Positions 8,204 through 16,277 of a stretch of 64,000 nt of DNA are shown here, in pieces (the stretch's first letter is position 1; each line of letters starts with the position of its first letter). The notes below the pieces were generated by a model, which saw only the letters and a program-made list of their open reading frames with translations, did not search any database and was not told the DNA's origin. Both the position numbers and the translations under genes were made by a program. Source of the stretch: Rhizobiales bacterium CCH3-A5 (GTDB taxonomy: Bacteria; Pseudomonadota; Alphaproteobacteria; Rhizobiales; Beijerinckiaceae); contig LSIB01000159.1 in NCBI GenBank assembly GCA_001556025.1, positions 14,992-78,991 of the forward strand, read 5' to 3'.

Positions 8204-8806
8204 TCAGTTTTCGACCGCGCGGCGCGGCGCGGCGGGCCTGGCAGCCCCGCCGCGGATCTCCGCTGGTGGACGGAAATCCTGTCCGTTGATCAGATCGGCG
8301 ATCGGATCGCGGGCAGCCGCGCTGCGGGTCGGCGCGGGAGCCGGCGCAGGCGCGGCGGCGACGGGGGTTGTGCGCGGGATGCTGGTCACCGGAGCCGGCG
8401 GACGCGGCGCGGAGGCCTCCCGCGCGCCCTGCAGATCGTTCGGACGCGAGGGCGGCAGCGGAGCCGAGGTCGGGCTCACCGTGGCGGTGGCGGCCGGCTG
8501 CGCCACCGACGGAGTCGCGGCCGGGCTTTCCTGCCGGTGCCCGGTCTGGCGTTGCGAGACAGTCGAGGACGGGGCGGAAATGATCGGGGCCGGGTGCCGC
8601 GCCTTCTGGAACAGCATGGCGTTCACCAGAATGGCAACCGCGACTGCCGAAAACAGCAGCAGAAGCAGGGTCCGGCCGGGCCTGCGCCCGACGATGCGAC
8701 CGATCCGCTGCAGCAGCGAGGCCGGGGCACGGCGCGGCTGCGCCGGCCGCCTGACGGGCGCGGCCAGTGTGGCGTGGGAATGGGCGCGTGCGGCGATGGT
8801 GGACAT
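8204..8806 (-). CDS. Single-pass membrane protein with Pro/Ala-rich periplasmic tail
   Basis: A 200-aa protein with a basic N-terminus (1-45) and one transmembrane helix (about 46-66, TLLLLLFSAVAVAILVNAML). A low-complexity Pro/Ala/Ser/Thr tail follows, ending in DPIADLINGQDF and an Arg-rich stretch. From memory, Rhizobiales genes next to DUF1491 often encode a similar anchored protein whose DPIxDLI segment leads into a peptidoglycan-binding domain. Here the frame stops about 30 residues later, and only 23 bp separate it from the DUF1491 gene. This copy therefore appears to lack such a domain. The function is unknown. Confidence 0.6.
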   Translation of the reverse strand: MSTIAARAHSHATLAAPVRRPAQPRRAPASLLQRIGRIVGRRPGRTLLLLLFSAVAVAILVNAMLFQKARHPAPIISAPSSTVSQRQTGHRQESPAATPSVAQPAATATVSPTSAPLPPSRPNDLQGAREASAPRPPAPVTSIPRTTPVAAAPAPAPAPTRSAAARDPIADLINGQDFRPPAEIRGGAARPAAPRRAVEN

Positions 8807-8827
8807 GGGCTTTTCGCTCGTGCTCAG

Positions 8828-8880
8828 AGGATGATGCCGAAAAATGCGAAGCGGTTTTCGGACGACATCATGCTCTCCCT
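8828..8880. repeat. Palindromic intergenic repeat (GCGAAGCGGTTTTCG type)
   Basis: An imperfect inverted repeat with arms GATGATGCCGAAAA and TTTTCGGACGACATCAT around a loop containing ATGCGAAGCGG. This motif is familiar from intergenic regions of many Rhizobiales. Only one copy was seen in this window, so repeat status rests on recollection. It lies between the Pro/Ala-rich membrane gene and the DivJ-like kinase gene. Confidence 0.45.
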
Positions 8881-8902
8881 CTTGGTTGTAGAGACGGATT
8901 CA

Positions 8903-8929
8903 GATTTCAGGTCGGCTCGACCTGAAATC
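8903..8929. terminator. Perfect 11-bp hairpin downstream of the DivJ-like kinase
   Basis: Arms GATTTCAGGTC (8903-8913) and GACCTGAAATC (8919-8929) pair perfectly around a 5-nt loop. The hairpin begins 9 bp past the stop of the DivJ-like gene on the minus strand. No T-tract follows, so it may be a transcript-end stabiliser, a weak terminator or a protein-binding palindrome. Confidence 0.45.
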
Positions 8930-8937
8930 ATCCGGCT

Positions 8938-10734
8938 CTATGCGGTCAGACGGACGGGTTCTTTGGTCTCGAAGCCGCGCTTCGGCGCGCGGGCGAAGGT
9001 GGCGATCCTGACCGGCTGCGAGGCGCAAGCGACGCCGCCGATCGGCAGACGGACGCTGACGCGCGTGCCAGTGCCCGGCGCGCTCTCGATCGTCAGGCGG
9101 CCGCCATGCAGGCCGACCAGGCCGCGCACGACCGAGAGGCCGAGGCCGGTGCCCTCATAGGCGCGGTCATAGGAGCCCTTGGCCTGAAAGAAGGGGTCGC
9201 CGAGGCGCGGCAGGTCGCTGGCGGCGATGCCGATGCCGGTATCGGAGACCGACAGGTCGATGACGTCGCCGTCGCGCACCAGCGCGAGCACGACGCGCCC
9301 GCCCGGCGGCGTGAACTTCACCGCATTCGACAGCAGGTTGAGCATCACCTGCTTCAGCGCGCGCCGGTCGCCGAGGATCGGCGGCAGCTCCGGACCGATC
9401 ACCCGCTCCAGCGCGACCTGCCCGGTTTCGGCGCGCAGCGCAACCAGCGTGCAGCAGTCGCGGGAGAGATCGTCGAGATCGAGCTGATCCTGCTCGATCG
9501 TCATCGCGCCGCTTTCGATCTTCGAGATGTCGAGCAGCGTATTGACCACGTCGAGCAGGTGATGGCCGGAATCATGGATGATCCTGGCGTATTCCTGCCG
9601 GCGCTCGGCGTCGAGAACGCCATGGGCATCCGTGCTCAGCATCTCCGAGAAGCCGATGATGGCGTTGAGCGGGGTGCGCAGTTCGTGACTGACCGTCGCC
9701 AGGAACTGACCCTTGACGTCGCTCGCCTGCAGCGCCTCGGCATGGCCGCGGGCGCGCTCCTCGTCGAGCGCGCGGCGCGCCGTGATGTCGCGCGTCACGC
9801 AGACCACGGCTGCGCCGTCGCTTGGGCCGGCATTGGCGATGCGGTGGGCATGCATTTCCAGCCAAAGCGCGACCGGAGCCTCGCCTTCGCCCGGCACGAA
9901 AAGAGTGCGGAAGCAGGCGGTGGTGTGGCCCGCGCCATGGGCGGCGTCGCTCAGCGCCTTCAGGAACAGCGGCCGGTCGGCGATGTGGACGCGGTCGAAC
10001 AGGCCCCGGCCATGCAGTTCGGCCGGCTCGGCCCCGGCGAGCGCTTTCGCCGCCGCATTGGCGAAGACCACCGCGCCGCTGGCGTCATGCCAGGTGACGA
10101 GATCGCCGACATGGTCGAGCAGGAGCTGGGCGCGGGCGTCGGAGGCGCGGTGCTCGCGCAACTCGTCGTCGCGGCGGCGCAGGAAGCCGACCGCGATCGC
10201 CATGGAATGCAGGATCGCGATGGTGACGAAAGCCGGCATCATGCCCGACGTCCAGGGCGCGGGCGCGGCGAAGGCGCCGAATTGGTGCAGCGTCATGACG
10301 CTCGCCAGCGCGAGGGCGGCGATCGCGCTGGCCCTCGCGACGAAGGGACGCGAGCCGAAGAACGTTGCCTCGGCCGGTATGGCGGCGAGCCAGAGCAAGA
10401 GCGGCGAGGCCGCACCCCCGGTCATGCCGGCCATGGCGCAGATGAAGATCGCGAGTGCGGCGGCCGAGATGCAATGGGCGATATCGAGGCGGCCCGTGCG
10501 CGACAGGACGACGACCGCCAGAAGCGGCAGCGAGTTGGCGGCGACGACGAGCGCCTCGAACCCGCCGAGCGCGCCGCGCCAGGCGAGATAGGCGGGAGCC
10601 AGACCCAGGCCGAGCGCGCCGACGCCGAGCCGCGTCAGCATGAAGCGCTCATGCCGCATCCGCTCCAGCGAATTCGACAGCACCGATGGATGCACCATCG
10701 CCGCCACCTGTGTCCTGATCGCCCTGATGGCCAT
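8938..10734 (-). CDS. DivJ-like membrane PAS sensor histidine kinase
   Basis: A 598-aa kinase. The N-terminal 185 residues form about six membrane helices after a VHPSVL motif, a layout I associate with the DivJ-type kinases of Rhizobiales. A PAS domain follows (about 200-320). The HisKA domain has FLATVSHELRTPLNAIIGFS (His near 350), and the HATPase has LLSNAVKF, DTGIGI and EGTGLGLS. DivJ kinases phosphorylate DivK and so feed the CtrA cell-cycle pathway. No receiver domain is present. The start is uncertain: ATG 10734 is used, while ATG 10698 has the better ribosome site (AGGTGG). A perfect CtrA box lies about 70 bp upstream. A generic PAS kinase remains possible. Confidence 0.7.
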   Translation of the reverse strand: MAIRAIRTQVAAMVHPSVLSNSLERMRHERFMLTRLGVGALGLGLAPAYLAWRGALGGFEALVVAANSLPLLAVVVLSRTGRLDIAHCISAAALAIFICAMAGMTGGAASPLLLWLAAIPAEATFFGSRPFVARASAIAALALASVMTLHQFGAFAAPAPWTSGMMPAFVTIAILHSMAIAVGFLRRRDDELREHRASDARAQLLLDHVGDLVTWHDASGAVVFANAAAKALAGAEPAELHGRGLFDRVHIADRPLFLKALSDAAHGAGHTTACFRTLFVPGEGEAPVALWLEMHAHRIANAGPSDGAAVVCVTRDITARRALDEERARGHAEALQASDVKGQFLATVSHELRTPLNAIIGFSEMLSTDAHGVLDAERRQEYARIIHDSGHHLLDVVNTLLDISKIESGAMTIEQDQLDLDDLSRDCCTLVALRAETGQVALERVIGPELPPILGDRRALKQVMLNLLSNAVKFTPPGGRVVLALVRDGDVIDLSVSDTGIGIAASDLPRLGDPFFQAKGSYDRAYEGTGLGLSVVRGLVGLHGGRLTIESAPGTGTRVSVRLPIGGVACASQPVRIATFARAPKRGFETKEPVRLTA

Positions 10735-11075
10735 GAATATCCGCAACGCCTTGACCTGTGCAGGCCTTGACGCCTGCGTTGAAGCGATCCTCGCCAGCGC
10801 CGGTTTAAGCCGGACTTAAAGGGCAGGCTGCGCAGGCGTGGCAAAGCTGTGGCGGAACGCCGCCTGGCCCAATGATCGCAATGACTTGCTGCCAGAATGA
10901 GCGCGCCGGCGAGCGCGGCCGAGTTTGCAAGCAGGGTGAACGGAAGCTGAAGACGGAGCGCGGCATTCGATTCAAATGCAAGCTCACACGCTGACGCGAT
11001 CTTCGGCCCTACATGCCTATGGTCGCAACGGGATCGGGACCGGCTGCGGCCGCCCGCCGGAATGGGGATACGGAG
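10735..11075. other. 341-bp divergent intergenic region
   Basis: No credible gene is seen. The region separates the DivJ-like kinase (minus) from a 98-aa exported protein (plus). It contains a perfect CtrA-type box at 10805-10819 and a GATTC CcrM methylation site at 10969-10973, and it probably holds promoters for both genes. Confidence 0.6.
10805..10819. promoter_or_regulatory. Perfect CtrA-type box upstream of the DivJ-like kinase
   Basis: TTAAGCCGGACTTAA matches TTAA-N7-TTAA exactly and is nearly self-complementary, so it reads as a site on both strands. It lies 71-85 bp upstream of the DivJ-like start codon. CtrA control of a kinase that feeds back on CtrA would be a regulatory loop. Binding is inferred. 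Confidence 0.65.
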
Positions 11076-11372
11076 ATGGCCTATATCCTGCGCAGCCTCG
11101 CGGTGATCGGCGTGATCGCGCTGAACTCGCCCGTGAATGGCGGCCGCTCGGACAGCGGGGGCGCTGTCGAGACCGTGCGGGCGGCGGCCAGGGTGGCAGG
11201 CCAGATCGATGCGCGCGGCGCGATGAGCGGCGTCGCGGCGGCCCGCGAAGCGGCCGAGATCCTCGCCGGGCTGGACCCCGATACGCGTAAGCGGTTGCTC
11301 GACATGACCCTGCAGGCGGCCGCCGCGCGCCATGGCGCCAACGCGCGCGAGACCACGGCCAGCATCCGCTGA
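11076..11372 (+). CDS. Small exported hypothetical protein next to sufE
   Basis: A 98-aa protein whose first 20 residues (MAYILRSLAVIGVIALNSPV) form a signal peptide or anchor. The remainder is Ala/Arg-rich and helical, with no recognised domain. The ATG at 11076 is preferred over 11013 because it has a GGGGA site 7 nt upstream and begins directly with the hydrophobic segment. Rhizobiales commonly carry a small DUF5330-type protein with a similar N-terminus beside sufE, and this may be a divergent member. It precedes sufE by 99 bp on the same strand. Confidence 0.55.
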   Translation: MAYILRSLAVIGVIALNSPVNGGRSDSGGAVETVRAAARVAGQIDARGAMSGVAAAREAAEILAGLDPDTRKRLLDMTLQAAAARHGANARETTASIR

Positions 11373-11471
11373 GGAGCCGGCTGCGGCTCCGGGAGCGCTT
11401 GACGGCGGCGACGGACGCGCCGAAGAGGCGTGCTGCACAAGCCTCGCGAGCCAACGGCCCCTAACCGAACC

Positions 11472-11900
11472 ATGAGCGCAAGCCTCGACGAGATCATCGC
11501 CAATTTCGACCTGCTCGAGGAGTGGGACGACCGCTACCGCTATCTGATCGAACTCGGCAAGGATCTCGAACCTCTGTCAGAAGAGGCCCATAACGACGTC
11601 AACAAGGTGCGCGGCTGCGCCAGCCAGGTCTGGCTCGAGGTGCGCCGCGAGGGCGGGCCGGGGCCGGCGACGCGGCTGCATTTTCGCGGCGACAGCGACG
11701 CCCATATCGTGCGCGGGCTGGTGGCGCTGGCGCTGGCGATCTATTCGGGCCGGGAGGCGCGCGAGATCGCGGCCACGGATGCGTTTGCGACCTATGAGCG
11801 GCTTGGCCTTGCCGCCCATCTGACGCCGCAGCGCTCCAACGGCGTGCGCGCCATGATCGACCGGATCAAGACCGACGCACGCGCCGCCGCCGAGGCCTGA
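11472..11900 (+). CDS. sufE: SufE family Fe-S cluster assembly protein
   Basis: A 142-aa SufE homologue. SufE accepts persulfide sulfur from the SufS cysteine desulfurase and passes it to the SufBCD scaffold in the cytoplasm. The family core is clear: FDLLEEWDDRYRYLIELGK near the start, then VRGCASQVWL carrying the acceptor Cys (near residue 51), and a C-terminal SNGVRAMIDRIK. Full length matches the family. The ATG at 11472 is chosen because residues upstream of MSASLDEI are not family-like. No other suf gene is nearby, so it is a detached sufE, as is usual in Rhizobiales. The stop lies 3 bp from the convergent DUF6456 gene. Confidence 0.92.
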   Translation: MSASLDEIIANFDLLEEWDDRYRYLIELGKDLEPLSEEAHNDVNKVRGCASQVWLEVRREGGPGPATRLHFRGDSDAHIVRGLVALALAIYSGREAREIAATDAFATYERLGLAAHLTPQRSNGVRAMIDRIKTDARAAAEA

Positions 11901-11903
11901 TCG

Positions 11904-12710
11904 TCAGGCCACGGCCCCCGGCATCAGATGCGGCTTCGCATCGTCGGCCTGCCAGACCGAACGGCGCGGACGCGCCGCCCGCTCGCCCAGCCCGTAATGC
12001 GAGACGAGCCCCGCCAGCGCCAGCCGCAGCACGATCTTGGCCGAGCGCGCCGGCCAGCCGCGCTCGCGCTCGACCAGATCGAGCCCCTTCAGGAAGCCGC
12101 AGACGTCGATCGCCAGCCCCGAGAGGTCGGGGCCGAGCCGGTCACAGGCCTGCCGCACGCGCTGACGCGCCGCCATCGATGCGTCCGAGGCGCTGGCGGG
12201 GTCGCGCCCGCCCGGCCCGCGATCATCGGGCGAGAATGCCGCGTCCCAGTTCATCGTGACGCGCGGCAGCATCTGGGCCAGCGTCAGATCGGCCCGGAAC
12301 CGCTCGCCGGCGGCAAATTCGGCCGCCGAGATCTGCGGCTTGCCGTCCTTGCCCATGCGGCGGTGGAGCCAGAGCAGCGGGCTCTCGCGCTCGTCGATCA
12401 GCACCATCCGCTGCTCGCCATCGACGCCCACGAGACGGCTGGACAGAGCGCGGTCAGGGGCCGTGCCGCCACCTGACAAGACGAGGCGGCGGACCCGCCC
12501 TGTCCCGCTCCAGCACGCCAGCCCGTCCGCGACCAGCGCCTCGGCGGCGGTCATCGGCGCATAGCCCGCGCCGAGCGTCGTGCCGTTGAGCGTGCGGTTC
12601 AGCGACAGCCGGCCGCAACCCAAGGCCGAGACGAGGCCGAACGCGCCCGGCTGACCCAGATGCCGCAGCAGCCGGGTGCGGGCGCCCTGATCCTGATGGT
12701 CGGCGCTCAT
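11904..12710 (-). CDS. DUF6456 domain protein
   Basis: A 268-aa protein with a DUF6456-type C-terminal half (about 120-250). It includes RRMGKDGKPQISAAEFAAGERFRADL, read here as two short segments, and GFLKGLDLVERERGWPARSAKIVLR, whose last part resembles a helix-turn-helix ending SHYGLGE. The N-terminal part (1-110) is less conserved. The ATG at 12710 is used; it overlaps by four bases with the upstream DnaA-type helix-turn-helix gene, so the pair is probably translationally coupled. A DNA-associated regulatory role is likely from this partnership, but no function is established. Confidence 0.75.
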   Translation of the reverse strand: MSADHQDQGARTRLLRHLGQPGAFGLVSALGCGRLSLNRTLNGTTLGAGYAPMTAAEALVADGLACWSGTGRVRRLVLSGGGTAPDRALSSRLVGVDGEQRMVLIDERESPLLWLHRRMGKDGKPQISAAEFAAGERFRADLTLAQMLPRVTMNWDAAFSPDDRGPGGRDPASASDASMAARQRVRQACDRLGPDLSGLAIDVCGFLKGLDLVERERGWPARSAKIVLRLALAGLVSHYGLGERAARPRRSVWQADDAKPHLMPGAVA

Positions 12711-13078
12711 CGCACGGCCTCCGTCCGGATCGCGGGCAACAGCGCAGCCGACATGGCCAGCAGGCCGAGTTCGATCGCCGCGAGCCCGAATTCGCAACGC
12801 GCGTCGTCGCGCCCGTCCTCCACCCGCCGGCAGGCATGGCGCACCGTCGTGCGATCGCGCCCGAAGCAGATGCCGACCCGGCTGAACGACAGCCCGAACA
12901 CGACATGGGCGAGATACATCGCCACCTGACGCGCCTGCGTCACGGAACGTCCGCCGCGCGCCGGGCCGCGCAAACTCTGCACCGGCAGCCCCGCCATCGC
13001 CGCTGCGGCGGCTTCGGTCAGGCGCGCCAGCGCCGTTAGATGCGCTGGCTCGCCGCGATATCGATACGTCATGTTCAT
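12707..13078 (-). CDS. DnaA-C-terminal-like helix-turn-helix protein
   Basis: A 123-aa protein whose centre (about 50-100) matches the DnaA domain IV DNA-binding fold. It has SVTQARQVAMYLAHVVFGLS and then GICFGRDRTTVRHACRRVED, the latter corresponding to the DnaA-box recognition helix-turn-helix. It lacks the AAA+ ATPase domain, so it cannot act as an initiator by itself. It may bind DnaA-box-like sites or regulate transcription. The start is MNMTYRYRG at 13078 (GTG at 13093 is possible). It overlaps the DUF6456 gene by ATGA, and mucR lies upstream on the same strand. Confidence 0.8.
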   Translation of the reverse strand: MNMTYRYRGEPAHLTALARLTEAAAAAMAGLPVQSLRGPARGGRSVTQARQVAMYLAHVVFGLSFSRVGICFGRDRTTVRHACRRVEDGRDDARCEFGLAAIELGLLAMSAALLPAIRTEAVR

Positions 13079-13240
13079 GATATGTTCCGTCACTGGTTCC
13101 GCGAGGGCCGGCCTGCAACCGGGAGAATATATGAATATAATCCTATTTCTGGTTTGGCAAGGGCCTTGTCGTGGGGCTCGGCAGGTCTCAGCCAAGCACG
13201 CTCCCTGACATGGCGATGGCAGGAGCCGAGAGAGCACCGG

Positions 13241-13272
13241 CCAAAACAAAAGCCGCTGGCGGACCAGCGGCT
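13241..13272 (-). terminator. Rho-independent terminator of mucR
   Basis: Read on the minus strand, the hairpin AGCCGCTGG-loop-CCAGCGGCT is followed by TTTGTTTTGG. It lies 45 bp past the mucR stop, so mucR is probably monocistronic and separate from the DnaA-helix-turn-helix/DUF6456 pair. Confidence 0.8.
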
Positions 13273-13316
13273 TTCAAGAACAGGCGGCCGGCAGGATCGC
13301 CGCGGCCGGTCCGAGG

Positions 13317-13733
13317 TCAGCGGCGCTTGCGGCGCTGCTGGCCCAGGCCCATCTTCTTGGCGAGCTGCGAGCGCGCCTCGGCATAGTTGGGCGCAACCAT
13401 CGGATAGTCGGGCGGCAGACCCCACTTCTCGCGATACTGCTCGGGGGACATGTTGTACTGCGTGCGCAGATGCCGCTTCAGCGATTTGAACTTCTTGCCG
13501 TCCTCGAGGCAGATCAGATAATCGGCCGTGATCGACTTCTTCACCGGAATGGCAGGCTTGGGGGCCTCGGTTGGGACGACCGGCGCGACGCCGCCAATAA
13601 CGCGGTTCAGCGCGGCATGCACATCGCCGATCAGACCAGGCAATTCGGACGCTGGCACAGAATTGTTCGAGACGTAGGCGGAGACTATGTCCGCGGTGAG
13701 CTCGATGAAATCCGAGCCGTCATTGTCAGCCAT
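13317..13733 (-). CDS. mucR: MucR/Ros family zinc-finger transcriptional regulator
   Basis: A 138-aa regulator of the Ros/MucR family. The N-terminal half holds the [15 protein letters not shown] oligomerisation segment. The C-terminal zinc-finger region has [20 protein letters not shown], then [26 protein letters not shown]. The first Cys of the classical Cys2His2 finger remains (ICLEDG), while the second is replaced, as in many MucR proteins. MucR is an H-NS-like silencer that binds AT-rich DNA and controls exopolysaccharide, motility and cell-cycle genes. The ribosome site AAGGAG precedes the ATG. It is followed by its own terminator and preceded by an AT-richer 340-bp region, consistent with autoregulation. 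Confidence 0.93.
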   Translation of the reverse strand: MADNDGSDFIELTADIVSAYVSNNSVPASELPGLIGDVHAALNRVIGGVAPVVPTEAPKPAIPVKKSITADYLICLEDGKKFKSLKRHLRTQYNMSPEQYREKWGLPPDYPMVAPNYAEARSQLAKKMGLGQQRRKRR

Positions 13734-14074
13734 GTGGCCTCACTCCTTTATGTGATTTTTGGACCGCTTCTCGGCATGGATGCTCGCCCTTCTGGGCCAT
13801 TTTCGGCTGCGACGGTCATGCAAAGCGGTCGGTCAAGAACCGCCAGACATGGAATCATCCCAAGAGGAACAACCAAAACCGATGTAGTCCAAAGTTAACA
13901 GTCCCGCAAGTCAAAGCCTGCGGCGCGAATACGGTCGATCCTTGGAAATGTTTCAACAACTGGAACGTGTTTAGGGTGACTGAAATATCAATTCGGTCAC
14001 CTCCCCCATGCGGCCCGGTTGTCTTGTCAACCTAGACTGCCACCTCTACCTGACAGGCTTCTGCATAATTTGGG
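13734..14074. other. 341-bp AT-richer intergenic region between mucR and ptrB
   Basis: No gene is seen. The stretch from about 13840 to 14010 is visibly richer in A/T than its surroundings, with TTAAC, AAATATCAATT and several TG/CA steps. MucR proteins favour such AT-rich DNA and commonly repress their own promoter, so this is the expected place for mucR autoregulation. It also serves as the upstream region of the peptidase gene. Confidence 0.5.
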
Positions 14075-16252
14075 ATGGCGGTCATGGTTTCGGTAGCAAG
14101 CGCTGTCAGGGATGGATCGGCCAAGACGGCTTTGCCAAGGCCGCCCAGAGCCGAGATCAGGACGCAGACCAAGATCGTCCACGGCACGAGGCTGCAGGAC
14201 GATTACGCATGGCTGCGGGCAGAGAACTGGAAGGAGGTCCTGCGCGAGCCGGAGCGCCTGCCGGCCGACATCAAGCGCCATCTCGACGTGGAAAACGCCT
14301 ATTGCCGCAAGGCGATGGCCTCGACGAAAGCCCTGCAGAAGGACCTCGTCGCCGAGATGCGCGGGCGCATCAAGGAAGACGATTCCAGCGTGCCGCAGCC
14401 CGACGGGCCGTTTCTCTACTATTCGCGCTATCGCAAGGGCGGCGAGCACCCGCTGATCTGCCGCAGGCCCCGCAGCGGCCTGCCAGGCAAAGGCAAAGGT
14501 CGCGAGCAGGTGATGCTGGACGCGTCCGCGCTCGCGAAAGGCAAGGATTTCTTCGACCTCGGCGACGCCGAGCACAGCCCGGACCACAGGTTGCTCGCCT
14601 GGAGCGCCGACGAGGCCGGATCGGAACTGCATGTGATCAGGATCCGCGATCTCGCAACCGGCGCCGACCTGCCGGACCGGATCGAGGACACGACCGGCGA
14701 CATCGTCTGGGCGCGGGACAGCGCCTCTTTCGTCTATGTCGGGCTCGACGCCGATCATCGCCCCTCGAAAGTCCTGCGCCACCGCATCGGCACGCCGGCG
14801 GCGGAGGACGAGCTGCTGCATGAGGAGGTCGACGCCGGCATGTTCGTCGATATCGGCGCGACGCAGTCGGGCCGCTTCCTGCTGATCGAGATCGGCGATC
14901 ACGACACCTCCGAGACGATGATCCTCGATCTGACAGAAGACGCGGCCAGGCCGGTGATGATCGCGCCGCGCCAGGCCGGGCGGCGCTACGATGTCGAGCA
15001 CCATGGCGATGATCTGCTGATCCGGACCAATGCCGACGGAGCAGAGGATTTCAGGATCGTTACCGCCCCGATCGCCGATCCCGCACCCGCCAACTGGCAT
15101 GATCTGGTGCCGCACAAGGCCGGCCGGCTGATCCTCGACCATGTCTGCCTGCGCGGCCGACTGATCCGGCTGGAACGTGAGGACGGCCTGCCGCGCATCG
15201 TCGTCCACGACCTCGCCAGCGGCGCGGAGAGCAGCATCGCCTTCGACGAGGAAGCCTATGGGCTTGGCCTCGATGCCGGCTACGAGTTCGACACCGACAC
15301 GATCCGCTTCATCTACGCCTCGATGGCGCGACCGGCCGAGACTTACGACTACGACATGGCGAGCGGCGAACGCACGCTGCTGAAGCGGCAGGAGATTCCG
15401 TCGGGCCACGATCCGGCGGCCTATCGGGTGCGGCGCGTCTTCGCCAAAGCCAGGGACGGCGCGCTGGTGCCGGTCTCGCTGCTGCACCGGGCCGATCTCG
15501 TGCTCGACGGCAGCGCGCCCTGCCTCCTCTACGGCTATGGCTCCTATGGCTCGGCGATGTCGGCGTCGTTCCGGACGCGCCCGCTCAGCCTCGTCGATCG
15601 CGGCTTCGTCTATGCCATCGCCCATGTCAGGGGCGGCACCGAAAAAGGCTGGGGCTGGTATCTCGACGGCAAGCGCCAGAACAAGACCAACACCTTCACC
15701 GACTTCATCGCAGCGGCCGAGATGCTGGCCGATGAGGGCTTCACCGCGCGCGGCCGCATCGTCGCGGAGGGCGGCAGCGCCGGCGGCATGCTGATGGGCG
15801 CGGTCGCCAACATGGCGCCCGAGCTCTTCGCCGGCATCGTCGCCGAGGTGCCTTTCGTCGACGTGCTGAACACGATCCTTGACGAAACCCTGCCGCTGAC
15901 GCCGCCGGAGTGGCCCGAATGGGGCGATCCGATCCGCGACGAGGCCGCCTTCAAGATGATCGCGAGCTATTCGCCCTATGACAACGTCAGGGCGCAGGCC
16001 TATCCGCCGATCCTGGCGATGGGCGGGCTGACCGATCCGCGGGTGACCTATTGGGAGCCGGCGAAGTGGGTGGCGCGACTGCGCGCGACCATGACCGGCG
16101 GCGGGCCGGTGCTGCTTCACACCAATATGGACGCCGGCCATGGCGGCTCGGCGGGCCGCTTCGACTCGCTCAAGGAGACCGCGCTCGCCTATGCCTTCGC
16201 AATCGAGGCGGCAGGCGGGCGCTGGGCTGGAACGGAGACGGCAGGTGCCTGA
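14075..16252 (+). CDS. ptrB: Oligopeptidase B (S9 family serine peptidase)
   Basis: A 725-aa prolyl-oligopeptidase-family enzyme that cleaves short peptides after basic residues in the cytoplasm. The N-terminal half is a beta-propeller (about 80-430), opening with a LQDDYAWLR segment. The C-terminal alpha/beta-hydrolase domain has YGSYGSAM, HVRGG and the nucleophile serine in EGGSAGGML. The catalytic Asp is in TDPRV and the His in AGHGGSAGR. Oligopeptidase B proteins are about 690-720 residues, so the length fits. An alternative start is ATG 14084. The gene is isolated, converging on the acidic membrane protein gene with stops 16 bp apart. Confidence 0.9.
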   Translation: MAVMVSVASAVRDGSAKTALPRPPRAEIRTQTKIVHGTRLQDDYAWLRAENWKEVLREPERLPADIKRHLDVENAYCRKAMASTKALQKDLVAEMRGRIKEDDSSVPQPDGPFLYYSRYRKGGEHPLICRRPRSGLPGKGKGREQVMLDASALAKGKDFFDLGDAEHSPDHRLLAWSADEAGSELHVIRIRDLATGADLPDRIEDTTGDIVWARDSASFVYVGLDADHRPSKVLRHRIGTPAAEDELLHEEVDAGMFVDIGATQSGRFLLIEIGDHDTSETMILDLTEDAARPVMIAPRQAGRRYDVEHHGDDLLIRTNADGAEDFRIVTAPIADPAPANWHDLVPHKAGRLILDHVCLRGRLIRLEREDGLPRIVVHDLASGAESSIAFDEEAYGLGLDAGYEFDTDTIRFIYASMARPAETYDYDMASGERTLLKRQEIPSGHDPAAYRVRRVFAKARDGALVPVSLLHRADLVLDGSAPCLLYGYGSYGSAMSASFRTRPLSLVDRGFVYAIAHVRGGTEKGWGWYLDGKRQNKTNTFTDFIAAAEMLADEGFTARGRIVAEGGSAGGMLMGAVANMAPELFAGIVAEVPFVDVLNTILDETLPLTPPEWPEWGDPIRDEAAFKMIASYSPYDNVRAQAYPPILAMGGLTDPRVTYWEPAKWVARLRATMTGGGPVLLHTNMDAGHGGSAGRFDSLKETALAYAFAIEAAGGRWAGTETAGA

Positions 16253-16277
16253 TCCGGCAACCGCCTGATCAGGCACC
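16244..16277. terminator. Inverted repeat spanning both convergent stop codons
   Basis: Perfect 11-bp arms GGTGCCTGATC and GATCAGGCACC flank a 12-nt loop. The ptrB TGA lies inside the left arm and the stop of the minus-strand gene inside the right arm. No T-tract is present on either side, so it is a candidate bidirectional hairpin that may end or protect both transcripts. Confidence 0.5.
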
